A stretch of 64,000 bases of DNA from Deltaproteobacteria bacterium (lineage in GTDB: Bacteria > Myxococcota_A > UBA796 > GCA-2862545), in contig SBGP01000054.1 of NCBI GenBank assembly GCA_006226595.1, positions 1 through 64,000 on the forward strand. The letters are read 5' to 3'. Each line of letters opens with the position of its first letter. Position 1 is the stretch's first letter. The notes beneath the pieces are model-generated. The model had not been told where the DNA came from. It saw only the letters and a program-made list of their open reading frames with translations, and did no database searches. Positions 1 through 9,945 of the stretch are shown piece after piece. The position numbers and the translations under genes were made by a program.

Positions 1-888
1 GCGTACATGTACGCGATCCTCCTCGAGCAGGAGGCTGCGAGCCCGTTCGAGCGGCTGCGCTGGATTCGCGTCGCCATCGAGAATCGCGTGCAGTGGGCCA
101 AGCAGGCGCGCGTCTACCGCGAGCGCATGAAGCGGCTGTACCACATGCGCAACGAAGCGGGCCTCGAGACGATGGTCATCGCCGAGAAGCGCTACGCCGA
201 GAACCCGACGACGCTCAACTCCGAGCGCGTCGCCTCCTACCGCGAGCGCGTGCAGTACTGGACGCAGGTCTCGGCACCGTGTCTCGTCTACGACGACTGC
301 GGTCCGTACTGGGATGTCGAGGTCATTGAAGACGACGTCTGTGAGGACCTCGAGACCTTCGACGCGCCGGCGGCCGCCGGCAAGCTCACCGAGCAGGAGG
401 TCAGCTGCCTCAAGGGTCGGTGGATCCGACTGCCGCTCAACCGGGCGCGCGTCATGGGTCTGCTCACCGCGCACGCCAACGGCAGTGAGGACCCCTCTGT
501 GTGGGACCACCTGCTGACCTGGTACCACAACGAGACCGGCCAGCACGACGCCGGCCTGGCGCTCGAGCACTCGCGCTACCTCGCCAAGCGCGGTGAGGTG
601 TACGCGAGCGAGGTCATTCGCTGGTCGCAGATCGTCGTCGACCAGGGCCCGGAGCTCACCGGTCGTCGCCACAAGGGCATGCTCGGCGAGGCCTTCGTGC
701 TCCGCCAGCGCGCCCAGAAGCAGCTCGTCGCGATCGCCAAGCGCACGCACGATGGCGCGGGCTCGGTCGAGACCGACCTGCAGCTCTCCAAGGCCCAGTC
801 CCGTCTGTCCGAGTTCGCCGAGGAGATGAAGGGGTATTGTTCCGAGGCTACCGACTGTCCGTCGGGTTGGGCCTCGGAGGTTCGCTGA
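1..888 (+). CDS. Hypothetical protein, 5' end probably outside window
   Basis: The frame is open from base 1 and the first ATG is at 7, so the true start may lie upstream. From that ATG it encodes 293 residues. The first 70 residues are rich in Arg, Glu and aromatic residues and look helical (many REER-type stretches). Five Cys lie within residues 90-140 and two near the C-terminus. I see no signal peptide or membrane segment in the visible part, and I do not recognise a family. Its TGA (886-888) overlaps the ATG of the next gene by one base, so the two are probably co-transcribed and translationally coupled. Confidence 0.75.
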   Translation, partial: AYMYAILLEQEAASPFERLRWIRVAIENRVQWAKQARVYRERMKRLYHMRNEAGLETMVIAEKRYAENPTTLNSERVASYRERVQYWTQVSAPCLVYDDCGPYWDVEVIEDDVCEDLETFDAPAAAGKLTEQEVSCLKGRWIRLPLNRARVMGLLTAHANGSEDPSVWDHLLTWYHNETGQHDAGLALEHSRYLAKRGEVYASEVIRWSQIVVDQGPELTGRRHKGMLGEAFVLRQRAQKQLVAIAKRTHDGAGSVETDLQLSKAQSRLSEFAEEMKGYCSEATDCPSGWASEVR

Positions 889-1640
889 TGCGCGCACGCC
901 AGCTCTGGCCGGCACTTCCCTTCATCGTCTTCTCGCTCGCCTGCGGCGGAGACCTGTTCTTCGACCAGTCGCAGTGGGAGGGCACGCGCACGCACGACGT
1001 GAACGGCGTGCCACTGCCCCAGGTGTTCATCGACATCAACCTGCCCCCACCGGGCGTGAATGTCGGCATCGTCAGCGACACCAGCCTGACGACGTACCAC
1101 CACCAGGACACCGTGAACGACATGTTCGAGACCTACGGTGATCACCTGAGGTCCGAGGGCTGGAGCGAAGAGGCGAACAACGCGTACGCGTACGGCCGGC
1201 GCTTCGTGAAGGGCGATCACGAGCTGCAGCTCGACGCCTCGGCCTCGTACGGCGGCGGTGGCTACGGCTACGGCGGGTATGGCGGCTACGGCGGATATGG
1301 CGGCTACGGCTCGATCACCCCGTCTCAGCTCACCGCGACCTACTACAGCCGCAAGCTCGTCTCGCCTTGGGACGTGCTCGACCTCGATCTCGAGGGCGCG
1401 CGCATCCGGTGCAGCAAGACCATGCTCGAGATCAGCTACGACGGCTTCGGCGGGCCGTCCTCGGGCGAGAGCCTCAACGACATCCTGCGGGCGTTCGTGC
1501 TTGCCGGGTGGGATGTCGAGAGCGCCTCTCCGGCGGCCAGCTACGGCAGCGCGGCGGTCACTCGCGGCAGCGCGCGGGTCGACATCAGCCTGGGCTCTCC
1601 TGGCCCTGGTGGCGTCACGCTCTGGTACTACGGCTACTGA
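888..1640 (+). CDS. Lipoprotein with Gly/Tyr repeat
   Basis: 250 residues. I chose the ATG at 888, whose A is the last base of the upstream TGA, rather than a longer frame from 837. From 888 the protein begins with a basic N-terminus, a hydrophobic stretch and a lipobox ending in FSLAC (Cys19), so it should be a membrane-anchored lipoprotein. Residues 121-141 are almost pure Gly and Tyr (repeated GGY). The rest includes two segments ending in short aromatic strands, and the protein ends WYYGY. Family unknown. The repeat may be a flexible surface linker or self-association segment; this is inference. Confidence 0.8.
   Translation: MRARQLWPALPFIVFSLACGGDLFFDQSQWEGTRTHDVNGVPLPQVFIDINLPPPGVNVGIVSDTSLTTYHHQDTVNDMFETYGDHLRSEGWSEEANNAYAYGRRFVKGDHELQLDASASYGGGGYGYGGYGGYGGYGGYGSITPSQLTATYYSRKLVSPWDVLDLDLEGARIRCSKTMLEISYDGFGGPSSGESLNDILRAFVLAGWDVESASPAASYGSAAVTRGSARVDISLGSPGPGGVTLWYYGY
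1248..1310 (+). repeat. In-frame GGY codon repeat
   Basis: This is a tract of tandem GGC/TAC-TAT codons coding for Gly and Tyr inside the lipoprotein gene at 888-1640. The units differ at third positions (tac/tat, ggc/gga/ggg), so the repeat is kept at the protein level rather than being a fresh DNA slippage product. Confidence 0.8.
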
Positions 1641-3964
1641 TCGCGGGCGCGCCACGCGCCGATCAGCAGTCCGAGGATCGCGAGCCCACCCAGCAGCGTG
1701 AGCAGGCGTGCGCGGCCGGCGAAGGTCGGCGCGTAGGCGAGCTCGACGGTGTGCGTGCCCGGTCCGACCGGGACGGCGCGCTGCATCACGTTCGCGCGGA
1801 AGACGCGCGCCGGCTCGCCGTCGACCGTGGCGGTCCACCCTGGGTACCAGGTCTCGCTGAGCACCACGAGCCCGGCGTCCGCACCGCGCTTCTCGACCGT
1901 GATCCGATTGCGGCTGCGCGCCACCAGCGCGACCTCGCCCACGGCGCTCGGCTTCGACGGGCTCACGGGCTCACCATCGAGGAGCGAGGCGGAGGTGCGC
2001 GGGTCGAGGCTTCCATCCGCCAGCGCCGCGGCCGCGGCACTCGGTGAGCCGAAGCGCTCCCAGCCGCCCACGAACCAGGCGCGGGGCAGGGTGTCGAGGT
2101 TCTCGTGGACCACGAGCTCTGCCCGCGCCGCGATCGGCAGGTCGCCCACGGGCTCGGCGGCGACGATGTAGCGCACGTTGAGCAGGTCGAGGATCGGCGA
2201 GTCCAGTGCCGCGGCGTCCATGAACGGGGCGACGTGCCAGGGGTTCAGCGATCGCTCGCGCTCCGCGGCGCCGAGCAACAGGTCGAGGCCGTGCATGTGC
2301 AGCGGACCGAAGCCGTGGATCTCCTCGATGCCGTACGCGGCGGGCGTGTTCGAGGGGAACATCGGCCAGATCGCCGTCCCGCGCACCTCCTCGGGGATGT
2401 ACTTCGCGATCCGATGTGGAGGCGCATCCGCGGTGAGGAAGTCGGTGGTCTCGGTGGGTGGGAACAGGCCCGCTGCGTCACGCGCCGGGGCCCACGCGCG
2501 CCACCACGGACCGAGGTCGACGAGCATCAGGGCAAGGAGCGCCCACGCGAGCAGCGTGCGCGAGAAGCGGGCGCGCTGCGCGAGCAGCCCGAGGGCAGCC
2601 ACGCACAGGCCGAGGCCGAGGGCGACGGCACGCCCGGCCACCGCGGTGGACCACGTCGCGGGCATGCGCGCGATCAGGGACGTCGCCGAGCTCGCCGCGG
2701 GCACTGCGATCGCCGCCGCGCCGATCACCACGACGCCGAGTGCGATCAGCGGGCGCTGTCGCTCGCGATCGCCCTCGATCGCATCGAAGCCGAGGGCGGT
2801 GAGCCAGGCCATGCCCAGGAAGAACGCGATCGCCAGGCGGTCGACGCGTCCGAAGTCGAAGCCGGGCAGGGGGTACACGAGCTGGAAGGCCACGGGCACG
2901 AAGAGCACGGCCACGACGGCGGCGGTCACGCCGAACACCCACCGCGCGCGCTTCCAGGCGAAGACGGGCGCGAGCAGCGCGAGAAACAGCGGCGCGACGC
3001 CCGTGTACAGGGTGCCGGCCCAGTAGTGCGTGAACCTCGGCGACCAGTAGTCGCCGTGCACGGGGCTTCCGGTGAGATCCGGAAACAGCAGCCGAAGCAG
3101 GTGGATCCAGTGGTGCAGGCGCCGCGTGAGTCCGCTGAGCGTCCGCTGCGAGCGCGCGGAGAAGTCCGCGAGCTCGAGCACCGCGAGGAGCTGGGTGGAC
3201 GCGAGGGCCACACCGGCCGCGTAGCCGGCGGCGAACAAGCCGATGCCCTGCACAGCCAGTGCTCGGTCCGTGCCCCATGCCCGCCACAGCAGGTACAGCC
3301 CGACGAAGTAGCTGCCGAACACGTAGATCGACGGGTGCCCCGCGAGCACCATCATCGCCGAGCAGCCCGCGATCCCCACCGCGGCGAGCCACCGGCGGTG
3401 TCCTTGCGAGAACAGGTGCTCCACGCCGAAGAGCATCCACGGCAGCCACGCGCCGACCGCGACGTACTGCGGGTGACCGTGCCGGGTGGCGAACATGCCG
3501 TTGAGCATGAACGCGACGGCACCGAGGGTCGACGCCTCGTCGCTGCGGCCGGCCGCGCGAAGCCACGCGAAGGCCCCGAGCCCGGCGAGGGAGACGTGCA
3601 GCCACAGCAGCCAGCTGTGGGCCGCCGTGGGCGACAGCGGCAGGGTGAGCCAGGTGAGCGGATACAGCGCCTGGGTGTGGCTCATCGCCACGAACGGGCC
3701 GCCTCCGTACATCGTCGGCTCCCACCACGGCATCTCGCCGCGGCCCAGCGACTCGGCGAGCAGCTTGCGGTACACGAGGTTCTCGCGCACCGTGTCAGCG
3801 TTCGCCTGTGGCAGGCCGCTCGGCACCGTGGGATCGCCCATGGGCAGGATCTCTTCGGTGCCGTGATCCGCAATGACCATGCCCGGCAGCAGCCCCGGCC
3901 CGAGCAGGATCAGCGGGACGAGGAGCAGCAGGGCGATGGCGAGGCGGGGAGAGAAGCGCGGCAC
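1634..3964 (-). CDS. YfhO-family polytopic membrane protein
   Basis: 776 residues from a GTG at 3964. The frame stays open much further upstream but only as the shadow of pdxH. The N-terminus (VPRFSPRLAIALLLLVPLIL) is a membrane segment. It is followed by a luminal-type loop with WWEPTMYGGGPF and about a dozen further hydrophobic segments, then a C-terminal soluble part containing LSETWYPGWTATVDG, typical of YfhO proteins. YfhO members are GT-C-like membrane proteins implicated in glycosylation of cell-wall polymers or lipoproteins in Firmicutes; the substrate here is unknown. It starts 31 bp after the pdxH stop and probably shares the purB-pdxH transcript. It converges with the lipoprotein gene upstream, overlapping it by 7 bp. 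Confidence 0.85.
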   Translation of the reverse strand: MPRFSPRLAIALLLLVPLILLGPGLLPGMVIADHGTEEILPMGDPTVPSGLPQANADTVRENLVYRKLLAESLGRGEMPWWEPTMYGGGPFVAMSHTQALYPLTWLTLPLSPTAAHSWLLWLHVSLAGLGAFAWLRAAGRSDEASTLGAVAFMLNGMFATRHGHPQYVAVGAWLPWMLFGVEHLFSQGHRRWLAAVGIAGCSAMMVLAGHPSIYVFGSYFVGLYLLWRAWGTDRALAVQGIGLFAAGYAAGVALASTQLLAVLELADFSARSQRTLSGLTRRLHHWIHLLRLLFPDLTGSPVHGDYWSPRFTHYWAGTLYTGVAPLFLALLAPVFAWKRARWVFGVTAAVVAVLFVPVAFQLVYPLPGFDFGRVDRLAIAFFLGMAWLTALGFDAIEGDRERQRPLIALGVVVIGAAAIAVPAASSATSLIARMPATWSTAVAGRAVALGLGLCVAALGLLAQRARFSRTLLAWALLALMLVDLGPWWRAWAPARDAAGLFPPTETTDFLTADAPPHRIAKYIPEEVRGTAIWPMFPSNTPAAYGIEEIHGFGPLHMHGLDLLLGAAERERSLNPWHVAPFMDAAALDSPILDLLNVRYIVAAEPVGDLPIAARAELVVHENLDTLPRAWFVGGWERFGSPSAAAAALADGSLDPRTSASLLDGEPVSPSKPSAVGEVALVARSRNRITVEKRGADAGLVVLSETWYPGWTATVDGEPARVFRANVMQRAVPVGPGTHTVELAYAPTFAGRARLLTLLGGLAILGLLIGAWRARDQ

Positions 3965-3995
3965 CGGCGGGACATAGCCGCCGAGACGCCGGGTG

Positions 3996-4583
3996 TCAGG
4001 GCTGCAGCCAGCGACCCGTCCAGCCACCCTCGCCATCGGGGGTGAGCTCCCAGCGCTCGTGCAGGCGGTCGGGGTGGCCCTGCCAGAACTCCCAGCGGTC
4101 CGGGACCAGGCGATAGCCGCCCCAGTGGGGCGGACGCGGCACGTCGCGACCCTCGAAGCGCTCGGTCTGGCGCTCGACCTCGGCGAGCAGCGCGTCGCGA
4201 CCCGCGGTGGGCGCACTCTGGCTGGAGGCCCAGGCGCCGATCTGGCTGCCTCGGGGACGGCTGGCGTGGTACGCGTCGGACATGGCCTCGGGAACGCGCT
4301 CGACGCGGCCCTCCGCAATGATCTGCCGCTCGAGGCCCTTGAAGTGGAACAGGGCGGTGGCGTAGCCACTGCCGTCGAGCTCGCGGGCCTTGCGGCTTCC
4401 GTAGTTCGTGTAGAACACGAGTCCCTGCGCGTCGAGCTCCTTGAGGAGCACCGTCCGCAGGCCTGGGCGCCCGTCAGTCGACACGGTCGCAAGCTGCATG
4501 GCCTCGGGCACGCGCGGTTCGGTGGCCACGCCCTCGGCGAACCAGGTCTGGAACAGTTGGGTCGGGTCGGTTGACCAGCTCAT
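3996..4583 (-). CDS. pdxH: Pyridoxamine 5'-phosphate oxidase
   Basis: 195 residues. It oxidises pyridoxamine or pyridoxine 5'-phosphate to pyridoxal 5'-phosphate using FMN and O2 in the cytosol. Family landmarks are clear: [20 protein letters not shown] near residue 30, [48 protein letters not shown], and RLHERWEL near the C-terminus. Length is close to the usual 200-220 residues. Its ATG (4583) overlaps the purB TGA as ATGA, which indicates translational coupling. PLP is also the cofactor of threonine synthase encoded nearby, but the two genes are not in one operon. Confidence 0.96.
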   Translation of the reverse strand: MSWSTDPTQLFQTWFAEGVATEPRVPEAMQLATVSTDGRPGLRTVLLKELDAQGLVFYTNYGSRKARELDGSGYATALFHFKGLERQIIAEGRVERVPEAMSDAYHASRPRGSQIGAWASSQSAPTAGRDALLAEVERQTERFEGRDVPRPPHWGGYRLVPDRWEFWQGHPDRLHERWELTPDGEGGWTGRWLQP

Positions 4584-6028
4584 ACGCGCAGCTCTCCACC
4601 GTGGACGAGCTTCTCCTGCCACGGAGCGAGGGCTTCGGCCACTTCGCCGTCGAGGAAGGCCAGGGTCTGCTCCGGCGCGCGACCGATGAACGTGCTCGGG
4701 TCGAGCAGCTCGTCGAGATCGTCGTGGATCGGCGCGAAGAAGGCGTCGGCGCGCACGCGATCGAGCAGGTCGTTGTCCTTGCCCTCGGCCTTCACCGCGT
4801 AGCTCGCGTCCATGGCGTGCGTGCGGATGGCCTCGTGCACTTCCTGGCGGTCGGCACCGCGGCGCACCATCGCCATGATCAGGTTCTCGGTGGCCATGAA
4901 CGGAAGCTCCGAGGCGATGCGCCGGCCGATGACCGCCGGGTAGACGACCAGGCCGCCGACCACGTTCATCAGCGTCTCGAGGATGCCGTCCACGGCGAGG
5001 AAGCCCTCGGCCAGCGACAGGCGGCGGTTCGCGGAGTCGTCGAGCGTGCGCTCCATCCACTGCACGGCGGCCGTCTGGGCGGTATCCATCTGCAGGGTGA
5101 TCACGTGCCGGGACAGGGCGCACACGCGCTCGCTGCGCATCGGGTTGCGCTTGTAGGCCATGGCCGAGCTGCCGATCTGCTTCTTGCCGAAGGGCTCCTC
5201 GACTTCCTTGAGGTGGGCCAGCAGGCGGATGTCGGTGGCGATCTTGTGGGCGGTGGCGCCGAAGGAGCCGAGCGCGCACAGGATGTCGTGGTCGACCTTG
5301 CGGCTGTAGGTCTGGCCGGTCACCGCGTAGCTCTTCGCGAAGCCCATCTTCTCGGCGACGAGCTGATCGAGGCGCTCGACCTTGTCGTGGTCGCCGTCGA
5401 ACAGCGCAAGGTAGCTGCCCTGGGTGCCGGTGGTGCCCTTCACGCCGCGGAAGCGCAGGTCGTCGCGCACGCGGGTGAGGTTGCGCAGGTCCATCACCAG
5501 CTCCTGCAGCCACAGGCTGGCACGCTTGCCGACGGTGGTCAGCTGGGCGGGCTGGAAGTGCGTGAACCCGAGGGTCGGAAGCGACGCGTGCGCCCGGGCG
5601 AAGTTGCCGAGGCGGTGGATCGTGGTCGCGAGCTTGGGCAGAACGATGTCCAGGGCCTCGCGGAGCACGATCAGGTCGGTGTTGTCACCGACGTAGCAGC
5701 TGGTCGCGCCGAGGTGCACGATGGGGCGTGCGTTCGGAGCCACGTCGCCGAGCGCGTGCACGTGCGCCATGACGTCGTGACGCAGCTGCTTCTCGTAGGC
5801 GGCGGCCGCCTCGTAGTCGATGTCGTCGAGGTGGGCGCGGAGCTCGTCGAGCTGGGCGTCGCTGATCTCGAGGCCCAGCGACTGCTCGGACTCGGCAAGC
5901 GCGAGCCACAGGCGCCGCCAGGTGCGGAACTTGTGGTCGTCGGAGAAGGTGAAGGCCATCTCCGGGCTGCAGTAGCGAGTGACGAGCGGGGTCTCGTAAC
6001 GCGAGTGGCGGTCGGCGAGGTCGGACAC
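4580..6028 (-). CDS. purB: Adenylosuccinate lyase
   Basis: 482 residues from a GTG at 6028, preceded by GGAGGG four bases upstream; a longer frame upstream is only the shadow of the divergent kinase gene. The enzyme cleaves SAICAR and adenylosuccinate in purine synthesis. The fumarase/aspartase-superfamily signature appears as [11 protein letters not shown] around the middle. [15 protein letters not shown] and [19 protein letters not shown] supply the substrate-site His and the catalytic base region. The N-terminal [15 protein letters not shown] pattern resembles the longer ADSL type found in eukaryotes and some bacteria. It is first in a minus-strand run with pdxH and the YfhO-like gene. Confidence 0.95.
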   Translation of the reverse strand: MSDLADRHSRYETPLVTRYCSPEMAFTFSDDHKFRTWRRLWLALAESEQSLGLEISDAQLDELRAHLDDIDYEAAAAYEKQLRHDVMAHVHALGDVAPNARPIVHLGATSCYVGDNTDLIVLREALDIVLPKLATTIHRLGNFARAHASLPTLGFTHFQPAQLTTVGKRASLWLQELVMDLRNLTRVRDDLRFRGVKGTTGTQGSYLALFDGDHDKVERLDQLVAEKMGFAKSYAVTGQTYSRKVDHDILCALGSFGATAHKIATDIRLLAHLKEVEEPFGKKQIGSSAMAYKRNPMRSERVCALSRHVITLQMDTAQTAAVQWMERTLDDSANRRLSLAEGFLAVDGILETLMNVVGGLVVYPAVIGRRIASELPFMATENLIMAMVRRGADRQEVHEAIRTHAMDASYAVKAEGKDNDLLDRVRADAFFAPIHDDLDELLDPSTFIGRAPEQTLAFLDGEVAEALAPWQEKLVHGGELRV

Positions 6029-6118
6029 GGGCCCTCCGGGAAGAGGGCGCAGGTAGCGCGGCCCCCGACCCGGTGCGACCGGGGTCACCGAAGCGCTACA
6101 TGGGGTATACCGGCCGCC
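6029..6118. promoter_or_regulatory. Divergent intergenic region, purB / Ser-Thr kinase
   Basis: This 90-bp gap separates the GTG of purB from the ATG of the divergent kinase gene and must hold both promoters. I see the purB ribosome site (GGAGGG on the minus strand) but no convincing -35/-10 pair. Confidence 0.4.
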
Positions 6119-7933
6119 ATGGACGGCTACGCCAAGACCTTCACTGCCCTGTGGCCCACCGTCGCCGCGGAGACGCAGGGAATCGCGCCCACCGACACGA
6201 TCCGACCGTCGCTCACCGAGCAGGACGAGTCCGAGACGATGGAGGTCCTGCTGCCCGCGGCGTCCGCGTCGTCGGCGGTACGCGCGTTCGGTCAGACCCT
6301 CGGTGAGGGTGGCATGGGCATCGTGCGCGTCGCCGAGCAGTCCTCCATGCAGCGGCAGGTCGCGGTGAAGTCGCTGCGTACCGGGGTCGCAAGTCCGGCC
6401 ATCGCCCACCGCCTGCTCCAGGAGGCGTGGGTCACGGGCTACCTCGAGCACCCGAACATCGTGCCGGTGTACGACATCGCCGAGAGCGAGGACGGCGGCC
6501 CCGTCATCCTCATGAAGCGCATAGAGGGGCGCACCTGGCAGCAGTTGATCGGCGAGGACGCGCTGATCCGCGAGCACTTCGACGTCCGGGACGTGCACGA
6601 GTGGCACCTGCGCATCCTTCTCACCGTGTGCAACGCGGTGCACTTCGCGCACCAGCACGGCGTGCTCCATCGCGACATCAAGCCCGACAACGTGATGATT
6701 GGCCGCTTCGGCGAGGTGTACCTGCTCGACTGGGGCATCGCGGTGGCCCTCGACGAGCGCCATGGGCTTCGCCTCCGCCTGGCCTCACGCGAGAAGCGCC
6801 TCGCGGGCACGCCCCGCTACATGGCACCCGAGATGGCGATCGCCGACGGACCCGCTTTCTGTGCGGCGACGGACGTGTACCTCCTCGCCTCGACGCTGTA
6901 CGCCGTGCTCACCGGTTCTCCACCGCACCAGGGTGACGACCTCGAGCAGCTTCTGTACGGCATCATCGCCTTCGAGCCGGACCATCCGGCGATTCCGCGT
7001 GCGCTCGTGCCGATCCTTCGCACGGCGATGGAGGCCGAGCCCGAGGAGCGCTACGAGAGCGCCGAGGCGTTTGCCCACGCCATCCGCGAGTACCTGGACC
7101 GGCGCGGCTCCGTGGCGCTCGCCGAGCGTGCGCAGGCCGATCTGGTGGACCTCGAGGCCGCGGTGGTCGCGGACGCGGACGAGGCCCGCGGGCTGTTCGC
7201 GCAGATCCGCTTCGCGTGCCTCCAGGCCCTTGACGAGTGGCCCCAGAACGAGGCGGCGGCAACGACGCTGCGACGGGCCCACGAGCTCGCTGTCGACCAC
7301 GCGCTGGCTCGCCGAAGCGCGGAGGCCGCGCGCACGGCCCTGGCCGAGCTCGACGATCCGGCGAGAGAAGCGCGTGTTCGCGCGCTGGAGGCGGATCTTG
7401 CGCGAGAAGCGGAAGAGCTGTCCGCGTTTCGGGTCGCCAACGACCCGACCGTCGCCGCTCGCGGGCGCACGCTATTCCTCGTGCTGATGGTGGCCTCGTG
7501 GTTCATCATGCCCGTGCTCGGGCAGCTACGCGGAGGGGCCACCTGGGGCTCGCAGCTGACGAGCTCGGTGTCCGTTCTCCTGTTCCTGGGCCTGATCGGC
7601 GGCTTCCTGCGACGCTCGCTCACGGCCACGGAGTTCAACCGTCGGTCGGCCCTGGCGCTGCTCTCGATTCCGCTCGGTCAGTTCGCGCTCGATGCGGCGC
7701 TGTATCTGCACGGCGTCACGCCGGCGGCGGCGCTGTCCGCGCGGCACGCGCTGTGGGCGGTCATCGGGCTGATGTACGCGCTGCTCGTCGCGCCCGGCCT
7801 GCTGCCAGCGGTCGCGGTCATTGCTGCGATGGCGGTGGTCGGCGCCTACGACCCGGCGCACGCCTACCTGTGGAGCCTGGTGTCCAACGTCGCCCTGCTC
7901 ACCAACGCCGTGGTGCTGTGGCGCAAGCGCTAG
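6119..7933 (+). CDS. Membrane-anchored Ser/Thr protein kinase (PknB-like)
   Basis: 604 residues. The start is the ATG at 6119; a much longer upstream frame is antisense to purB and is rejected. Kinase landmarks: glycine loop GEGGMG (62-67), ATP lysine K84, alpha-C Glu102, catalytic loop HRDIKPDN (184-191), metal site DWG (204-206, instead of the textbook DFG) and APE (236-238). Residues about 340-430 are Ala/Glu/Arg-rich helices, possibly coiled coil. The C-terminal 150 residues hold about six hydrophobic segments, so the kinase domain is N-terminal and cytosolic with a C-terminal membrane anchor, the reverse of the usual single-TM PknB plan. No extracellular sensor domain is evident. Confidence 0.92.
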   Translation: MDGYAKTFTALWPTVAAETQGIAPTDTIRPSLTEQDESETMEVLLPAASASSAVRAFGQTLGEGGMGIVRVAEQSSMQRQVAVKSLRTGVASPAIAHRLLQEAWVTGYLEHPNIVPVYDIAESEDGGPVILMKRIEGRTWQQLIGEDALIREHFDVRDVHEWHLRILLTVCNAVHFAHQHGVLHRDIKPDNVMIGRFGEVYLLDWGIAVALDERHGLRLRLASREKRLAGTPRYMAPEMAIADGPAFCAATDVYLLASTLYAVLTGSPPHQGDDLEQLLYGIIAFEPDHPAIPRALVPILRTAMEAEPEERYESAEAFAHAIREYLDRRGSVALAERAQADLVDLEAAVVADADEARGLFAQIRFACLQALDEWPQNEAAATTLRRAHELAVDHALARRSAEAARTALAELDDPAREARVRALEADLAREAEELSAFRVANDPTVAARGRTLFLVLMVASWFIMPVLGQLRGGATWGSQLTSSVSVLLFLGLIGGFLRRSLTATEFNRRSALALLSIPLGQFALDAALYLHGVTPAAALSARHALWAVIGLMYALLVAPGLLPAVAVIAAMAVVGAYDPAHAYLWSLVSNVALLTNAVVLWRKR

Positions 7934-7943
7934 CGGATGCGCG

Positions 7944-8336
7944 CTAGATCGCGACCGCGGCGGCGAAGATGCCGAGGCTGACGAGCAGGATCACGCCCTG
8001 AAGCGCGCCGCGCAGGGCGGGAGAGCTGTTTCGCGCCGTGAGCTGGTGTCCGAGCGCGATGGCGATGGCGGTGAGCACGAGGCCGACTTTGACCTGCAGG
8101 CGGGTGTAGCTCCACGGCAGCCCCATCCACGCCACCTGGGTGAGCCCGGTGAGGACCGCGATGCCCATGGCGACCCAGCTCACGCGTGCGAACTGCCGCG
8201 CCGCCGCCTGGAGCAGTGCGCGCTCTGCTCCCGCCTTTCGCAGGGCCGGGATCAGCGCCGCGAGGGTGAGCAGGCCGCCGAGCCAGGTGGCGGCGGCGAC
8301 GAGGTGGATCCAGCGGACGACGAGCAGGGCGGACAC
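7944..8336 (-). CDS. CopD-like four-helix membrane protein
   Basis: 130 residues with four hydrophobic segments. The first helix carries RWIHLVAAATWLGGLLTLAA, matching the H...W.GG pattern of the CopD/DUF2269-type membrane domain. A His (GHQLTAR) also follows the third helix. CopD proteins are linked to copper uptake or heme-protein assembly, but small stand-alone members are mostly uncharacterised, so metal handling is inference. It converges with the kinase gene, leaving a 10-bp gap. Confidence 0.65.
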   Translation of the reverse strand: MSALLVVRWIHLVAAATWLGGLLTLAALIPALRKAGAERALLQAAARQFARVSWVAMGIAVLTGLTQVAWMGLPWSYTRLQVKVGLVLTAIAIALGHQLTARNSSPALRGALQGVILLVSLGIFAAAVAI

Positions 8337-8390
8337 GAGGCCTCCTCGGCCACGCTAGCGCAGTGGGCGACGCACGGGGGGACACCTCGA

Positions 8391-9014
8391 TCAGCGACGT
8401 GCAACGAGCTCGGGGTCGAGCCGAGCGATGAGGTCGTCCAGGTGCGGATCTTCGACACCGATCTCGCGGAGGGCGCGCCAGGTCTGCAGCAGGTAGTCCA
8501 CGCCGCGTGCGTAGTCGCCGACTTCACGGGGCGTCGCGTGGAGCAGGATGCGCACGACCTCGTCCCCGGTCAGCGCGTGCTCGTGCCAGTCGCCGGTGGG
8601 GTTCGACAACCAGGCCACCGCCTCGACCGCGCCATCGGGCGTGTCGAGGGCGACCTCGCTGGGGCGATAGGACCAGGTGTGCTCGGGTTGGTCACGCCAC
8701 ACGCCCTCCCGCTGGTCGAGTCTCGCGAACAGCTCGTCGGCATCGTTCTCGTCGTAGCCGAGCACCACGCCGCGCATCGCGTCGCCGGGAAGTGTGCCGA
8801 GCGCCAGGCTCGCGGGTCCCTGGAAGCGCTGGGGCAGGGTGTCCGCGAGATGGGGAAACAGCTGCTCGTCGCGGGCGCAGGCTCGCGGGCCGCTGCGCTT
8901 GTTGAAGGCGCGGCGGTGGCCTCGAAGCACGGCCGGCCGCCGCTCCCGCACGCGCTCGGGCAGCTCTGGCGAGAAGATCAGCGAGCCGTACGCGAACACC
9001 CGCACCAGGCTCAT
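8391..9014 (-). CDS. ChaC-like gamma-glutamylcyclotransferase
   Basis: 207 residues. The N-terminus reads VRVFAYGSLIFSPELPERV, the YGSL motif that begins the gamma-glutamylcyclotransferase fold. GHRRAFNKRSG and the later segment with YDENDADELFARLDQREG, where the Glu of REG fits the catalytic acid, support the ChaC subgroup. Such enzymes release 5-oxoproline from glutathione or gamma-glutamyl peptides in the cytosol. Its ATG (9014) overlaps the TGA of the upstream secreted-protein gene as ATGA, so the two are coupled. Confidence 0.85.
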   Translation of the reverse strand: MSLVRVFAYGSLIFSPELPERVRERRPAVLRGHRRAFNKRSGPRACARDEQLFPHLADTLPQRFQGPASLALGTLPGDAMRGVVLGYDENDADELFARLDQREGVWRDQPEHTWSYRPSEVALDTPDGAVEAVAWLSNPTGDWHEHALTGDEVVRILLHATPREVGDYARGVDYLLQTWRALREIGVEDPHLDDLIARLDPELVARR

Positions 9015-9904
9015 GGCGCGCTCGTGGCCAGCTTCGGCTCGTGCCAGGTGACGTCGGTGATCTGGCCCTTGGCGTCGAGCGTGTACACGGCGGCGGTCTC
9101 GACTGCCCAGCCCCAGGTGCTGGTGATCCGCTCCATTCGGGGCGGCACGCACGGCGCGCCTGGTGGACAGCGCGGCGACCACATCTCCTCGCGCGTGAAC
9201 TGCCGACTTCCCTGACGCACCCACACGAAGGTCGCCTGCATCGTGTTCTCGGCGGCGTTCCACGACGGGAACACGCGCACGTCCGGCTCTCCCTCGCGAT
9301 GCTCGGTGGGCTGTGCCTCGCTGGCCTTCTTCGCGACGCGCTCGCCCTCGAGCCACAGCAGATCGAGCTTCTTACGCCGCTCGCGCAGCCCCTCGTCGAA
9401 GGCCCTTCGTGCGGCGATCAGCGCCTCCTCGGGGTCCATGGGCACGGCGTCGGTACCGTTGAGGCGCTCGACCGCGGTGATCACGAAGTGCAGGTTCGGC
9501 TTCACCGGCTCGCCGTGGTTCACCTCGACCCTCACGACATGCACCTTGGCGTCGAGCCCGTGCCTGCCGGTGGTGCTGCAGAACATGCTCGAGTCGATGG
9601 GCTGGGTCCACGAGCTGCCGGCCCGCCACTGGCGCAGGTGGTTGTGGCCGACGCCGTCGCGGTCCTCGAAGTACACGGCCCACGGCGCCTGGCCGTCGGT
9701 GAAGAAGCGGTATGCGCAGTAGTTCGGCCGGTCCGGGCTCCCGGTCCACCCGACGGGGCTTCCCCACTCGTGGCTGCCGGCCTCGACGAGCAGGCCGGTG
9801 ACCTCTCCCTCGAGCGCCGGCCATCCCTGGTGTGGGAGCAGCTCGGCCGGGTAGGTGAGCGCGAGCGGTGCGGCGAGTGCGGTCGCGAGCAGCAGGGTGA
9901 GCAT
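9011..9904 (-). CDS. Secreted protein of unknown function
   Basis: 297 residues. The N-terminus (MLTLLLATALAAPLA) is a short signal peptide with an A-A-P cleavage region. The mature part contains paired Cys (YCAYRFF, MFCSTTGRH, RCPPGAPCVPP), many Trp/Tyr and alternating strands, suggesting a disulfide-stabilised periplasmic or surface protein. I do not recognise a family. It overlaps the start of the ChaC-like gene by four bases. Longer upstream frames run antisense into the neighbouring gene and are not used. Confidence 0.75.
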   Translation of the reverse strand: MLTLLLATALAAPLALTYPAELLPHQGWPALEGEVTGLLVEAGSHEWGSPVGWTGSPDRPNYCAYRFFTDGQAPWAVYFEDRDGVGHNHLRQWRAGSSWTQPIDSSMFCSTTGRHGLDAKVHVVRVEVNHGEPVKPNLHFVITAVERLNGTDAVPMDPEEALIAARRAFDEGLRERRKKLDLLWLEGERVAKKASEAQPTEHREGEPDVRVFPSWNAAENTMQATFVWVRQGSRQFTREEMWSPRCPPGAPCVPPRMERITSTWGWAVETAAVYTLDAKGQITDVTWHEPKLATSAP

Positions 9905-9945
9905 GTCGGCCTCCGTGGCCGCAGAACGCGACGAGCGGGCTGCGC

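Noticed and set aside
4571-6118. Upstream in-frame extension of the Ser/Thr kinase
   Set aside because: It is antisense to purB and has no domain. The kinase gene starts at ATG 6119.
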